Assembly (NCBI GenBank): GCA_964017065.1
Contig: OZ024789.1
Coordinates: 9,793,271 to 9,857,270 of the forward strand
Direction: 5' to 3'
DNA length: 64,000 bases
Source: Haliclona indistincta
Taxonomy: Eukaryota > Porifera > Demospongiae > Haplosclerida > Chalinidae
Below the pieces are notes generated by a model. That model saw only the letters and a program-made list of their open reading frames with translations, was not told the DNA's origin and did no database searches. The translations under genes were made by a program, and so were the position numbers. Below, piece after piece: positions 39,101 through 50,869 of this stretch (positions are counted from its first letter, which is position 1; the number at the start of each line of letters is the position of its first letter).

Positions 39101-42100
39101 GCTACTGGTCTCAAATTTGCGTCCTTTTACCCCAGTGAGTAGCCGCAATTGCTCACACTCAAGTCGGTCAATATGCCCCTCCCACTTCGAAAGTGAAGCC
39201 GATAAAGTGCAACGACCTCGTCAAATTTTGCTCAAAGTTAGTACTTTGGGGCTGGCTGCTGAAAAGTACACACAAATAGCAGTGGTTTTGGTGAGTGCAA
39301 AATGTAGCCCAGATCATAGAGAATGTCCAAAAATGTGTTTCCGAGCACCCTGAAGCCATAAAATGTCCCAATTTTCTTGGCGGCCATTTTGTTTTTCCTA
39401 AAATGTTGTGAATTTTGCACTGAAGCCATAGAAATGCCGTCGCCATAACGTTTAGCGCAGGGGGCGCGCCGAAAACCGGTCAATTTTTTGCGGTTATTTG
39501 TATTCTTCAATTTGGCTTAATTTTGGGATATTTTAACACTTTTTGATAAAGTTATGGTGTCTGAAGTATGTATGTCGCCAAAAGGCGACATTAGGGGTTA
39601 AAGGGTTAATGAGTTTTCGTCAAAATTTGCAAATCTGGCTAGAAATGCTCCAAAAGTGTTGAAAATCAACTCTAAGTGTCCTAAATATCATTTTGAGACA
39701 GTTTCTGTAAGAAATAGAGGGTGAAGGATTTCAAGGTGCTTAACCCTTTAATTACTAAATTATCCAGCTGAAATTTTAACCTCGTAAATGCTGACCACTT
39801 CTCTCGTGAATATCTCGTGTGTCTTTTGAGCTACTGGTCTCAAATTTGCGTCCTTTTACCCCAGTGAGTAGCCGCAATTGCTCACACTCAAGTCGGTCAA
39901 TATGCCCCTCCCACTTCGAAAGTGAAGCCGATAAAGTGCAACGACCTCGTCAAATTTTGCTCAAAGTTAGTACTTTGGGGCTGGCTGCTGAAAAGTACAC
40001 ACAAATAGCAGTGGTTTTGGTGAGTGCAAAATGTAGCCCAGATCATAGAGAATGTCCAAAAATGTGTTTCCGAGCACCCTGAAGCCATAAAATGTCCCAA
40101 TTTTCTTGGCGGCCATTTTGTTTTTCCTAAAATGTTGTGAATTTTGCACTGAAGCCATAGAAATGCCGTCGCCATAACGTTTAGCGCAGGGGGCGCGCCG
40201 AAAACCGGTCAATTTTTTGCGGTTATTTGTATTCTTCAATTTGGCTTAATTTTGGGATATTTTAACACTTTTTGATAAAGTTATGGTGTCTGAAGTATGT
40301 ATGTCGCCAAAAGGCGACATTAGGGGTTAAAGGGTTAATGAGTTTTCGTCAAAATTTGCAAATCTGGCTAGAAATGCTCCAAAAGTGTTGAAAATCAACT
40401 CTAAGTGTCCTAAATATCATTTTGAGACAGTTTCTGTAAGAAATAGAGGGTGAAGGATTTCAAGGTGCTTAACCCTTTAATTACTAAATTATCCAGCTGA
40501 AATTTTAACCTCGTAAATGCTGACCACTTCTCTCGTGAATATCTCGTGTGTCTTTTGAGCTACTGGTCTCAAATTTGCGTCCTTTTACCCCAGTGAGTAG
40601 CCGCAATTGCTCACACTCAAGTCGGTCAATATGCCCCTCCCACTTCGAAAGTGAAGCCGATAAAGTGCAACGACCTCGTCAAATTTTGCTCAAAGTTAGT
40701 ACTTTGGGGCTGGCTGCTGAAAAGTACACACAAATAGCAGTGGTTTTGGTGAGTGCAAAATGTAGCCCAGATCATAGAGAATGTCCAAAAATGTGTTTCC
40801 GAGCACCCTGAAGCCATAAAATGTCCCAATTTTCTTGGCGGCCATTTTGTTTTTCCTAAAATGTTGTGAATTTTGCACTGAAGCCATAGAAATGCCGTCG
40901 CCATAACGTTTAGCGCAGGGGGCGCGCCGAAAACCGGTCAATTTTTTGCGGTTATTTGTATTCTTCAATTTGGCTTAATTTTGGGATATTTTAACACTTT
41001 TTGATAAAGTTATGGTGTCTGAAGTATGTATGTCGCCAAAAGGCGACATTAGGGGTTAAAGGGTTAATGAGTTTTCGTCAAAATTTGCAAATCTGGCTAG
41101 AAATGCTCCAAAAGTGTTGAAAATCAACTCTAAGTGTCCTAAATATCATTTTGAGACAGTTTCTGTAAGAAATAGAGGGTGAAGGATTTCAAGGTGCTTA
41201 ACCCTTTAATTACTAAATTATCCAGCTGAAATTTTAACCTCGTAAATGCTGACCACTTCTCTCGTGAATATCTCGTGTGTCTTTTGAGCTACTGGTCTCA
41301 AATTTGCGTCCTTTTACCCCAGTGAGTAGCCGCAATTGCTCACACTCAAGTCGGTCAATATGCCCCTCCCACTTCGAAAGTGAAGCCGATAAAGTGCAAC
41401 GACCTCGTCAAATTTTGCTCAAAGTTAGTACTTTGGGGCTGGCTGCTGAAAAGTACACACAAATAGCAGTGGTTTTGGTGAGTGCAAAATGTAGCCCAGA
41501 TCATAGAGAATGTCCAAAAATGTGTTTCCGAGCACCCTGAAGCCATAAAATGTCCCAATTTTCTTGGCGGCCATTTTGTTTTTCCTAAAATGTTGTGAAT
41601 TTTGCACTGAAGCCATAGAAATGCCGTCGCCATAACGTTTAGCGCAGGGGGCGCGCCGAAAACCGGTCAATTTTTTGCGGTTATTTGTATTCTTCAATTT
41701 GGCTTAATTTTGGGATATTTTAACACTTTTTGATAAAGTTATGGTGTCTGAAGTATGTATGTCGCCAAAAGGCGACATTAGGGGTTAAAGGGTTAATGAG
41801 TTTTCGTCAAAATTTGCAAATCTGGCTAGAAATGCTCCAAAAGTGTTGAAAATCAACTCTAAGTGTCCTAAATATCATTTTGAGACAGTTTCTGTAAGAA
41901 ATAGAGGGTGAAGGATTTCAAGGTGCTTAACCCTTTAATTACTAAATTATCCAGCTGAAATTTTAACCTCGTAAATGCTGACCACTTCTCTCGTGAATAT
42001 CTCGTGTGTCTTTTGAGCTACTGGTCTCAAATTTGCGTCCTTTTACCCCAGTGAGTAGCCGCAATTGCTCACACTCAAGTCGGTCAATATGCCCCTCCCA

Positions 42101-43254
42101 CTTCGAAAGTGAAGCCGATAAAGTGCAACGACCTCGTCAAATTTTGCTCAAAGTTAGTACTTTGGGGCTGGCTGCTGAAAAGTACACACAAATAGCAGTG
42201 GTTTTGGTGAGTGCAAAATGTAGCCCAGATCATAGAGAATGTCCAAAAATGTGTTTCCGAGCACCCTGAAGCCATAAAATGTCCCAATTTTCTTGGCGGC
42301 CATTTTGTTTTTCCTAAAATGTTGTGAATTTTGCACTGAAGCCATAGAAATGCCGTCGCCATAACGTTTAGCGCAGGGGGCGCGCCGAAAACCGGTCAAT
42401 TTTTTGCGGTTATTTGTATTCTTCAATTTGGCTTAATTTTGGGATATTTTAACACTTTTTGATAAAGTTATGGTGTCTGAAGTATGTATGTCGCCAAAAG
42501 GCGACATTAGGGGTTAAAGGGTTAATGAGTTTTCGTCAAAATTTGCAAATCTGGCTAGAAATGCTCCAAAAGTGTTGAAAATCAACTCTAAGTGTCCTAA
42601 ATATCATTTTGAGACAGTTTCTGTAAGAAATAGAGGGTGAAGGATTTCAAGGTGCTTAACCCTTTAATTACTAAATTATCCAGCTGAAATTTTAACCTCG
42701 TAAATGCTGACCACTTCTCTCGTGAATATCTCGTGTGTCTTTTGAGCTACTGGTCTCAAATTTGCGTCCTTTTACCCCAGTGAGTAGCCGCAATTGCTCA
42801 CACTCAAGTCGGTCAATATGCCCCTCCCACTTCGAAAGTGAAGCCGATAAAGTGCAACGACCTCGTCAAATTTTGCTCAAAGTTAGTACTTTGGGGCTGG
42901 CTGCTGAAAAGTACACACAAATAGCAGTGGTTTTGGTGAGTGCAAAATGTAGCCCAGATCATAGAGAATGTCCAAAAAAGTGTTTCCGAGCACCCTGAAG
43001 CCATAAAATGTCCCAATTTTCTTGGCGGCCATTTTGTTTTTCCTAAAATGTTGTGAATTTTGCACTGAAGCCATAGAAATGCCGTCGCCATAACGTTTAG
43101 CGCAGGGGGCGCGCCGAAAACCGGTCAATTTTTTGCGGTTATTTGTATTCTTCAATTTGGCTTAATTTTGGGATATTTTAACACTTTTTGATAAAGTTAT
43201 GGTGTCTGAAGTATGTATGTCGCCAAAAGGCGACATTAGGGGTTAAAGGGTTAA
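21197..43254. repeat. Satellite array, right arm: 30 full cores, all 729-bp spacing, ending inside a gene
   Basis: It starts with the right part of core 25. The landmark then recurs from 21594 to 42735 at exactly 729-bp steps with no short units. Variation is rare: for example a T to C change at 32940 that recurs at 35127, exactly three units later, and a change in the last unit near 42978. The array stops at TTAA 43251-43254, at the end of a core's right terminal repeat with no spacer. The next base is already ROCO gene sequence. Nothing else is encoded here. Confidence 0.97.
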
Positions 43255-44670
43255 GGAAGTTTTACCAGCTCCACTGTCTCCTGTGAGGATCAGTTTAGTG
43301 AATGTGTGTACTGGGTAGGCTGTGCTGCACTCTACGAATGGTTCAAATAGTCTGATGATTTCGAAATTATTTGTATATTGTAATGCAGTGCGTCCAGACT
43401 TGTCTTTTGCCAGTGGATTGACTCGACCAGTTGAAAGCAGATATTGTACAGTGTTAGTATCTTGATATATAGAAACATAGTGAAGTGGTGTCCTGCCATC
43501 ACTAGTCACACATGATGGATCACAGTGTGCCTCGTTGATAAGGTACTTAATTATGTTGAACTGACTGTTACGACAAGCAAGATGAAGTGGTGTCTCGCCA
43601 TTTATGTCCACACATGATGGATCACAGTGTGCCTTATTTATAAGGTACTGAACAACGTTAACATGTCCTTTAAGACTAGCATAGTGAAGTGGTGTCCTGC
43701 CATCACTAGTCACACATGATGGATCACAGTGTGCCTCGTTGATAAGGTACGCAATTATGTTGAACTGACTGTTACGACAAGCAAGATGAAGTGGTGTCTC
43801 ACTATCCCTATCCACACATGATGGATCACAGTGTGCCTTATTTATAAGATACTGAACAACGTTAACATGTCCATTACCACTAGCATAGTGAAGTGGTGTA
43901 CTGCCATAACTAGTCACACATGATGGATCACAGTGTGCCTCGTTGATAAGATACTGAACAGCGTTAACATGTCCATTAAGACTAGCAAAGTGAAGTGGTG
44001 TCCTGTAATTAATATCCACACATGATGAATCACAGTGTGCCTTATTTATAAGATACTGAACAACGTTAACATGTCCATTAAAACTAGCAAAGTGAAGTGG
44101 TGTCTCGCCATCACTAGTCACACACGATGGATCACAGTGTGCCTTATTTATAAGATACTGAACAACGTTAACATGTCCATTAAAACTAGCATAGTGAAGT
44201 GGTGTCTTGCCATCATTAGTCACACATGATGGATCACAGTGTGCCTCGTTGATAAGGTACTGAACCATGTTCATCTGACCATTACAACAAGCAAGATGAA
44301 GTGGTGTCTCGCCAACAAAGTTGCCTAGTAGACTGCCCGTCAATTTTTCAAGGAAATACTTGGTTACCTCCAGATGACCTTCGAAAGCGGCATAGTGCAG
44401 TGGAATGTGTTGGTAGTCGTCTTTGCAATCAATGGAGCAGCCATGCACAGACACTAGCTCAGTAACCACATCTATCCAGCCCCAGTAAGCAGCTAGATGG
44501 AGTAGAGAGACCTTGGTAATGGGTCCTATTCGGCCAAATCGAAACGTTGATGTGACGGTAGCTGGCTGTGATATGCGTGATAAGATTTGCCTCGCCACGA
44601 GCCTATTCCCTTCCTTGAACGCCTTCACACAGATCGCTTGATACTTGTCAGCGAGCTGGCGGTCAGCCAT
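43243..44670 (-). pseudogene. Gene A: ANK-ROC protein truncated by the satellite element
   Basis: The first ATG aligned with paralogue B (MAD...DKYQAICVKAF) is at 44670; an in-frame ATG 23 codons upstream is not supported by B. The frame gives about 475 residues. It has roughly twelve 33-residue ankyrin repeats of the TPLH-AS-NGH type, then a start of ROC GTPase with Walker A GDSGAGKTS. In gene B the next codons lie across an intact TTAA. Here the terminal repeat of the satellite element begins at that TTAA, and a stop follows in the repeat after three residues (L-T-L). The rest of ROC, COR and the death domain would lie beyond the array, outside the window. A stable ankyrin-only product is possible; loss of function is more likely. 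Confidence 0.9.
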
Positions 44671-44804
44671 CGTCGGAGAACGGAGAAACACGGAGCTAGT
44701 ATTTGTTGTGAGCCACTCCTCTTTCTTCATACAACACACATTATAACCAGTAGTAATACAGTACAGCTGGATAGCAGCTATTGACAGTACTAGTGCAGTG
44801 ACTA

Positions 44805-44977
44805 CTAAAGCTTGTCATATCCTCCTTCCCCTCTAGCACTGCCTGATGATGAGCTGGACCGTGATGCCTTCCATTGTATGTAGAAACTGGTATCAACAAG
44901 AACCCAGTATATGTTGACAGCAAACAGTGTTAGTACGTACTGCAAACCCAAATACCTGAAAACAGGGAGGGAGGGAG

Positions 44978-45048
<71 letters not shown>

Positions 45049-45547
45049 GAGGGAGGGAGGGAGAGAGTCGGAGAGAGAGAGGGGAGAGAGAAATAGGAAA
45101 CGTACATAAAGATGTGTAATAATGCAATACACAACAGTAGTATCAATAATGCAACTACACGACTACATGTATAATAGAAAGAAGTAGGATTTTTGAATTC
45201 TGTTGATAGTTACGGTCATTTCAGACTTAGTAAACAACTAACCAGTTATCACTATTGTATACAATGTAGTATGGAGATTTAAAATGTAAAGAAACAACAT
45301 ATTTTTAGGATCTTGTGTATGAATGAATATTATTTTATTGCTGCAATCACAACTCACATCTCCAATAGCAGCCTGCACGTATCCACTGGTCTCAAAACTT
45401 GTTGTATTATGAGTGGTACAGTTCTCGTTGAGTTGATCCTCGATCCACGATACTCACCATGACACCATTGAGAATGTTCTGAGCTACAGCCCATTCCACT
45501 GCAGCTATGAACCAGCACAGCATCCACACAACATGAAACACCAGATC
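44805..45547 (-). pseudogene. Synaptophysin-like (physin/MARVEL family) exons, block 1, frameshifted
   Basis: Two exons match those of block 2. The penultimate exon (45358-45547) begins DLVFHVVWMLCWF, a membrane helix, and has a GTGAGT donor. The last exon (44805-44955) encodes the VFGF...AVNIYWVLVDTSF helix and a Ser-rich cytoplasmic tail ending GYDKL. Family knowledge: synaptophysin and synaptogyrin are four-helix vesicle proteins, and VFGF at the last helix is characteristic. Compared with the other blocks, the penultimate exon carries a 4-bp insertion and the last exon a 4-bp GTAC insertion, both breaking the frame. No first exons are seen here; block 1 is interrupted upstream. Its stop lies 134 bp upstream of gene A's ATG. 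Confidence 0.7.
44964..45092. repeat. GA-rich purine tract in the physin intron, block 1
   Basis: A nearly pure purine run with a long (GA)n centre, lying directly upstream of the last physin exon on the minus strand, so it forms a pyrimidine tract before the acceptor. The equivalent intron in block 3 has a much longer tract. Confidence 0.95.
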
Positions 45548-45697
45548 CTGATGCTGCTGTAGTTAGGAGAACAAGATAACAAGTCACACAAAATATCACT
45601 GTTAGCCATCAACATAACACATGTTAAAATGATGGTTCTGTGCAATGAATGGATTCCTAAGAGAACTATCTTGACTGGTAGTTTACCAGTATCATAC

Positions 45698-46038
45698 CAG
45701 GAGCCCATCGAGACTTATTGTCGAAGGAGCGTGTAACTCTGTAAGACGGCGAAATCCTTATCTAAACATAGTAACATCCAAATAAGGAAGCGACTGCCAA
45801 AATAAGCCCGTCATTAAATTGCTGAACTCTCGCCTAGGCGCCTTTCAGTTTAGCACACACGCTGCGAGATAGTGTTTGTCCTGAATTATTAGCAAGCAGC
45901 ATACTCTAGCAGCAGTAGACAACAGAAAAGCGATGGTTCCCATGTCAGACGGCCGCCATGTTTGGATTTCGCCCTTCTATTGCGAGTGTACGGAGTTACA
46001 CGCTCCCTCGCCCACTCCGTGGGCTCGATATGCTCCTG
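45698..46038. mobile_element. Inverted-repeat element (hAT-like MITE), 341 bp
   Basis: The ends read CAGGAGC...ATCGAG and its inverted counterpart, and ATCATAC occurs directly on both sides (45691-45697 and 46039-46045). An inner inverted pair, GGAGCGTGTAACTC, lies at about 45726 and 45995. Removing the element and one repeat gives a join matching block 3 around 59851-59865 and 60344. CAGG-type ends with about 8-bp duplications are typical of hAT elements; here I can see 7 bp. No transposase. Confidence 0.7.
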
Positions 46039-46138
46039 ATCATACTAAATGTACAATGGTAACACATCTGAACATTCTTGTGAACAATATTAGAATCACT
46101 TTGTGTTTTACTAGCTTTGATAATGTACAGTAATGATA

Positions 46139-47060
46139 AAGCCAGCCAGCTACATTCCTCCTCAGACAGATGTGTCCAAGGTCTGGCATACAAAAAAGCA
46201 GAAAGAGAGTCCGAGCTGGTGAGAAGCACCTTCAAGCCTTTCTCCCTGGCAAGATCTATGTTAGCACAACAGCCCCAACTAAACAAACAACAGTTAACAA
46301 AAAACAGCCAAGATCACAGTGACTAAAGGAGATCACCAGCAAAGGCTAGATCATTCCGAGAGCCTCCTTAAACAAGGTCAAACCTTTAATGATGACCTAG
46401 AGGCAGCCCTGTGGGCCGATGTAGTATCAAAACTACTAGACACCACTATGAAATTTGCCCTCAATGCTGCTCAAGACTGTCTTCCACATAACCAAAATCT
46501 GTTTTTGTGGAAGAAAAAGCCATTTGATTCCTGCCCACTTTGTGGCCACACCCAGTCCCTGGTCCATGTCCTAAACAACTGCGACGTTGCTCTTCAGGTA
46601 CGGCGTTATAACAAAAGACACGATGCCATCCTAAAGTCCCTTACAGACTATATCTGCTCCAATCTACCACCCGATTTTCAGCTAACTGCCGACCTACCAC
46701 AATTCAAATACGAACTGTATCAAGGCTGGTGACTTACGACCAATTGGTAAAAGTCTAGAATTGACTATCTGTTAAGACACACTGTTCTCCTCAGCGCACG
46801 AGCGAAAAAAGCCAAATATGAGGAACTGTTACACCACCCTCAAACCCTTGGCTACAAAACAAAAATCTCGTCACTCTCCAAATAGGCTCAAGGGGTTTCA
46901 TATCTGCCGACACCATCAAATACCTAACTTATCTGACACAGGAAAAAAACAACAAAATAAAAGGCCTCCTTAAAGTTCTGAATCCTACGACATTTTCAAG
47001 TCAAGGAACATTACAATCCTGCCACCTTCCCTTTCACAATGAAGCACCATGGTGCAGATG
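46139..47060 (+). pseudogene. Decayed LINE (non-LTR) reverse transcriptase, C-terminal part
   Basis: A 137-codon frame (46319-46732) includes LPHNQNLFLWKKK and a CPLCGH...H...C zinc-like motif followed by RRYNKRHDAIL, as seen after the polymerase domain in many animal LINEs. Related sequence continues upstream in another frame (about 46139-46325). Downstream it continues through a stop and shifts, with SLELTIC, ERKK and LVTLQIGSRGF recognisable near 46750-46920. There is no intact frame and no polymerase catalytic motif. I infer a 5'-truncated dead copy. It is on the plus strand, opposite to its neighbours. Confidence 0.7.
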
Positions 47061-47490
47061 CCTCGGTGGAATTGCATGCATACTGCACACTGGACATGAG
47101 GCTTTGACCATCAACACACAGCAACTACATACAGCTAATCCATCAGCAGATGATGATTGTAACAGATTTATAAAGTACAATGGTCATACAAGCTGGCAAA
47201 AATAAAAGAAGCGCTACCACAGTGTAATAGTTAGCTGGGCGTGCACAAAGCAGCCATGCTTGTAGCAGCTAGCTTTTTTCGGTTATGCTGATTTTTGTTC
47301 GGACCCGTCACGCTATCCTGTAGTCCAGATCAAACCTACAATTTGCTAGCCAGTTAACCATGGACACATTCGACTTCGGAGAAGTCCAGATCGCCAGCAA
47401 CGGTAAACAAAGTAAGCAAATCACGCCATAACTCACGAACAAAGCTTTAATTCTAAAATCTAAGACCATCAAGTTCGAGCTATATCGCGT
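47061..47490. other. Intergenic stretch with no recognised gene
   Basis: This sequence follows the LINE remnant and may include its 3' end. I see no convincing coding sequence, RNA gene or repeat. Confidence 0.5.
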
Positions 47491-47493
47491 CCC

Positions 47494-47580
47494 CGGGCAA
47501 TATATTCCATATTGCCATAGGGCAGCAATATATTCCATATTGCCCTGCAGTTGGGGCAGTATGGAATATATTGTCCTGGC
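47494..47580. repeat. Cluster of three short repeats, two direct and one inverted
   Basis: GCAATATATTCCATATTGCC occurs twice within about 25 bp. A third, slightly changed copy follows in inverse orientation (CAGTATGGAATATATTG). The cluster can fold into a stem. It lies close to the left boundary of duplicated block 2 (about 47611). Nature unknown. Confidence 0.7.
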
Positions 47581-47770
47581 GGTGCCTTTGATACGCCCAC
47601 GAGGTGGGATACAAAATCAATTATTAGCTGTTAAATTGAAATTTTTGGAGGAAACTCGTGCTCACTTTACTGATCATCATGTTGTTAGTCTGTACTGTAT
47701 CAAAGATGTCTACCAGTCCTCCTCATCTGTGTATAAGATACAGTTACATGATAAACACACACACACCTAC

Positions 47771-50700
47771 TCACTCTATTATTAGACTCACCTCTATCTC
47801 ATCAGATAGCTGGATCTCTCCAATCTCTCTGAGTGCTGTTTGTAGCACCGCCCATGAAGGGACTCCCTTCTTTGACACATTGTCTTGTTGCTGTAACCAC
47901 GATGCTATCATCTCCATTACACATCTATCTGTCTTTCCGCGCTGATCTTCGTCTATCTTCTTCAGTGAGGGGTAAAGGAGACCCAGGGCTAGACCTAGTG
48001 ACTGCCAGTCTGTGAGATTCTTTAGAGCCATCTTGATCTCAAACATGTCATCAATACCTGTATAGAGGAGTACCACTACTGTCACGACTTGTGTACATGT
48101 GTGTGACTCACTGAGGGTAGTACTATCACTACTAGTAGCTGTGAGTGATGGATCTTCACTTGGTAGATCCTCCTCCTTTAGCTCACCCACCTCCTGCAGT
48201 ACACACACAGAAATGCATCATCACACAGCTACACTGCAGCTCACCAGAGGGTTCTTGCCGCCAAAGATACTCAACCTATCCATTAGCACTCGAAGTTCTT
48301 TGCAAAATGGCGGAGTGGATATATCGAAAAGTTTTCGCATCTGTTTTCGTATCTCTCGTAGGAGTGTCTCTGGAACAGGCTGGTCGGCCATGTTGGGGTT
48401 GAACAACTGACAGACGTAACGTGGACCCAGCTCAGCAATCAGGTGGTATGGCTCGAGTGGAAGAGATGAGGTCTCTAGACTGCCACGACCATCTTTATAA
48501 CTGAGGACAATCGGTTTACGACAAAGAATCGAGCGAGCAACATCGTACATGTCGAAAAGGCTTGTGTCGGGAAGATCATTCAAGGGATACTGACGAACCA
48601 GATCGGGTGAAATGAGGTACTCACGAACCTCCACACTAGGACAGTGAACTTGCTGGAGGTGACGAATGAGACCAATCAGAGAACTACGAAGCTTGCCACA
48701 CTCTACCGGGCGTCTAGCATTGCATGACATAGCCACAAGCACCTGTCTGTTGTTGTCAAGGAGCTCAATGACTGTTGTGATGTCATAGTCGTCTCGCCAG
48801 GAGATGCCGTTCCTCCAGATTGTACACCTGCGCTGGAGACCACTCACACAAGAGGAAGGACTGTAGCGACTGGCAAGAGGAAACTTGTAGGCTACTGAGA
48901 GAACAAGCATGTGAAGGAAACGAGAGCTCAAGAATTGGTGCTCATCTACACAGCATAAACACCATCCAAACTCTAGTGTGGCCTGTTGCTGGATGAGGTC
49001 GTCTGGTCGCTCAGACTCAACAAGACCAGGAAAGAACAAGAGATCAGCTGTGCCGCCGGCGGACTGAGAGCCTGGTGCAGTGGTCTGTAGGTTAGTATAC
49101 TCAAGCACAGAGGGATCTACTGGTCGACAGAAATCCAGTGATTCCAGAAACCCCACCAGCATTTCCTGATCATAGTTAGGAAACACCTCACGAAGAGTAG
49201 AGACAGGAACTATGCCAGTGTTGCTGGCAAGAACACGATGCTCTTTGAAATGACGAGGAGCAAACAGAACTCCATTAATCTCATTAAGAAGAGACTCTGT
49301 CTTCACCACAATCCAGCTGGATCGAGGAGAGTGATTGAGGAACAGAATGAGACCTTTGTCACTAAGAGTTGTTAGGAGCTCACTCAGAACAGACTGGTCA
49401 TTGGGGAGAGAGGAATCGTTCTCTTTAGTAATGGCAGAGGTCAGGTATTGCAATGAGCAGCCTACCACGTCTAGCTTTGTGCGTAGGAAGGCGTACAACA
49501 CGTGACAATAGTAGCTAATGACAGGCTGACTGGTGTTGATGGCACTCTGGCTGTTGGTGAGCATGGATACCAATCCACGTGAAGCATCAGTGTCACCTAG
49601 TTGACGACAGTCCATGCTAAGGTAACCGGCAAACTCCTGCTGCTTTATTCTTCTAGCTGCCATTGCTTGTATTAGTGAGCTCTTTTCTTTCTCTTTGTCT
49701 GATGCGGACTCAATAAGATCTGAATGACTACCTATGATTGCCACATGTGATCTTATAGCTACACTACAGCAAGCATTGTTGATGAAGCTTAGCCAGTAAT
49801 GGAGTGACTGACAGATACTCTCGTTGCTCTTACTCAGGTCTACTAGACACAGAAACATAACTGCTGACTTCTGCATCACATGCTCCAGTACGGCAGCATG
49901 ACTGGAGTAGTATTCTTGCTGACCGGCAAAGTCATACACGACAAAGTTACCAAGTTCGCTCTGGATGTGGTGTGGAACGATCCCTGCTGTGAAGCATTGA
50001 ACATCAGCAACACACTCTATAGCTGTGGAACTGCGTGCAGCTAGGCGGACGATGAGTTCAGTTAAGGAAGTTTTACCAGCTCCACTGTCTCCTGTGAGGA
50101 TCAGTTTAGTGAATGTGTGTACTGGGTAGGCTGTGCTGCACTCTACGAATGGTTCAAATAGTGTGATGATTTCGAAAGAATATGTATACGTATATTGCAT
50201 TGCAGTGTGTCCATATTTGTCTTTTGCCAGTGGATTAACTCGTCCAGTTGAAAGCAGATATTGTACAGTGTTGGTTTGATTATATATACAAGCAATGTGA
50301 AGTGGTGTCCTCCGATCACTAGTCACACATGATGGATCACAGTGTGCCTTATTTATAAGATACTGAATATTGTTAACATGTCCATAACGACTAGCAAAGT
50401 GAAGTGGTGTCCAGCCATCACTAGTCACACATGATGGATCACAGTGTGCCTCGTTGATAAGGTACTGAATTATGTTGAACTGACCGTTACGACAAGCATG
50501 ATGAAGTGGTTTCTCGCCTACTAAGTTGCCTAATAGTGGTACATGTAGACTGTCCATTCTTTCAAGGAAATACTTGGTTACCTCCAGATGACCGTTGGAC
50601 ACGGCATAGTGCAGCGGAAAGTGTTGGAAGTCGTCTTTGAAATCAATGGAGCAGCCATGCACAGACACTAGCTCAGTAACCACATCTATCCAGCCCCAGT

Positions 50701-50869
50701 GAGCAGCTAGATGGAGTAGAGAGACCTTGGTAAAGGGTCCTATTCCGCGAAATGGGAACATTGTTGTGACGGTAGCTGGCTGTGATATGTGTGATAGTAG
50801 TTGCCTCGCCACGAGTTTATTCCCTTTCTTGAACGCCTTCACACAGATCGCTTGATACTTGTCAGCCAT
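47771..50869 (-). CDS. Gene B: ANK-ROC-COR-death domain (ROCO) protein, two exons
   Basis: Exon 1 is 50869-48245 (875 codons) and exon 2 is 48193-47771. The 51-bp intron has a GTGAGC donor and CTGCAG acceptor and keeps phase 0. The product is about 1015 residues. About six ankyrin repeats (residues 50-250) precede a ROC GTPase with Walker A GDSGAGKTS (260-268, K266), DFAGQ (313-317) and GSHSD (380-384) in the G4 position. A COR-type region spans about 450-870. Exon 2 encodes a death domain (LTDWQSLGLALG...LREIGEIQL). Family knowledge: this order equals the C-terminal half of DAPK1 without the kinase, so a role in stress or death signalling is likely. A GTGAGT donor at 47791-47786 could splice to a further exon; otherwise the frame ends VSLIIE. 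It is the only copy here without a visible lesion. Confidence 0.9.

Noticed and set aside
155..43155. Conserved 67-92-codon open frames in every satellite unit, on both strands
   Set aside because: Three frames overlap in one 450-bp stretch and are kept only because the units are near-identical. No recognisable domain, and in the single diverged copy the longest match is partly out of frame.
1..43254. Regular repeats resembling a CRISPR array
   Set aside because: Unit length is 587-729 bp, spacers are identical to each other, there are no cas genes, and the context is eukaryotic.
44671..44739. Upstream in-frame ATG of gene A adding 23 residues
   Set aside because: The matching ATG in gene B is out of frame with its coding sequence, so this is more likely 5' leader.
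44893..45146. Serine/leucine and arginine/glutamate-rich open frames at 44805-45146, 53829-54323 and 58776-59408
   Set aside because: They are translations of GA and GGGA microsatellites in several frames and both strands.
45933..46326. Small plus-strand frames before the LINE remnant
   Set aside because: The first lies in the inverted-repeat element. The second is partly LINE-derived and is covered by the LINE entry.
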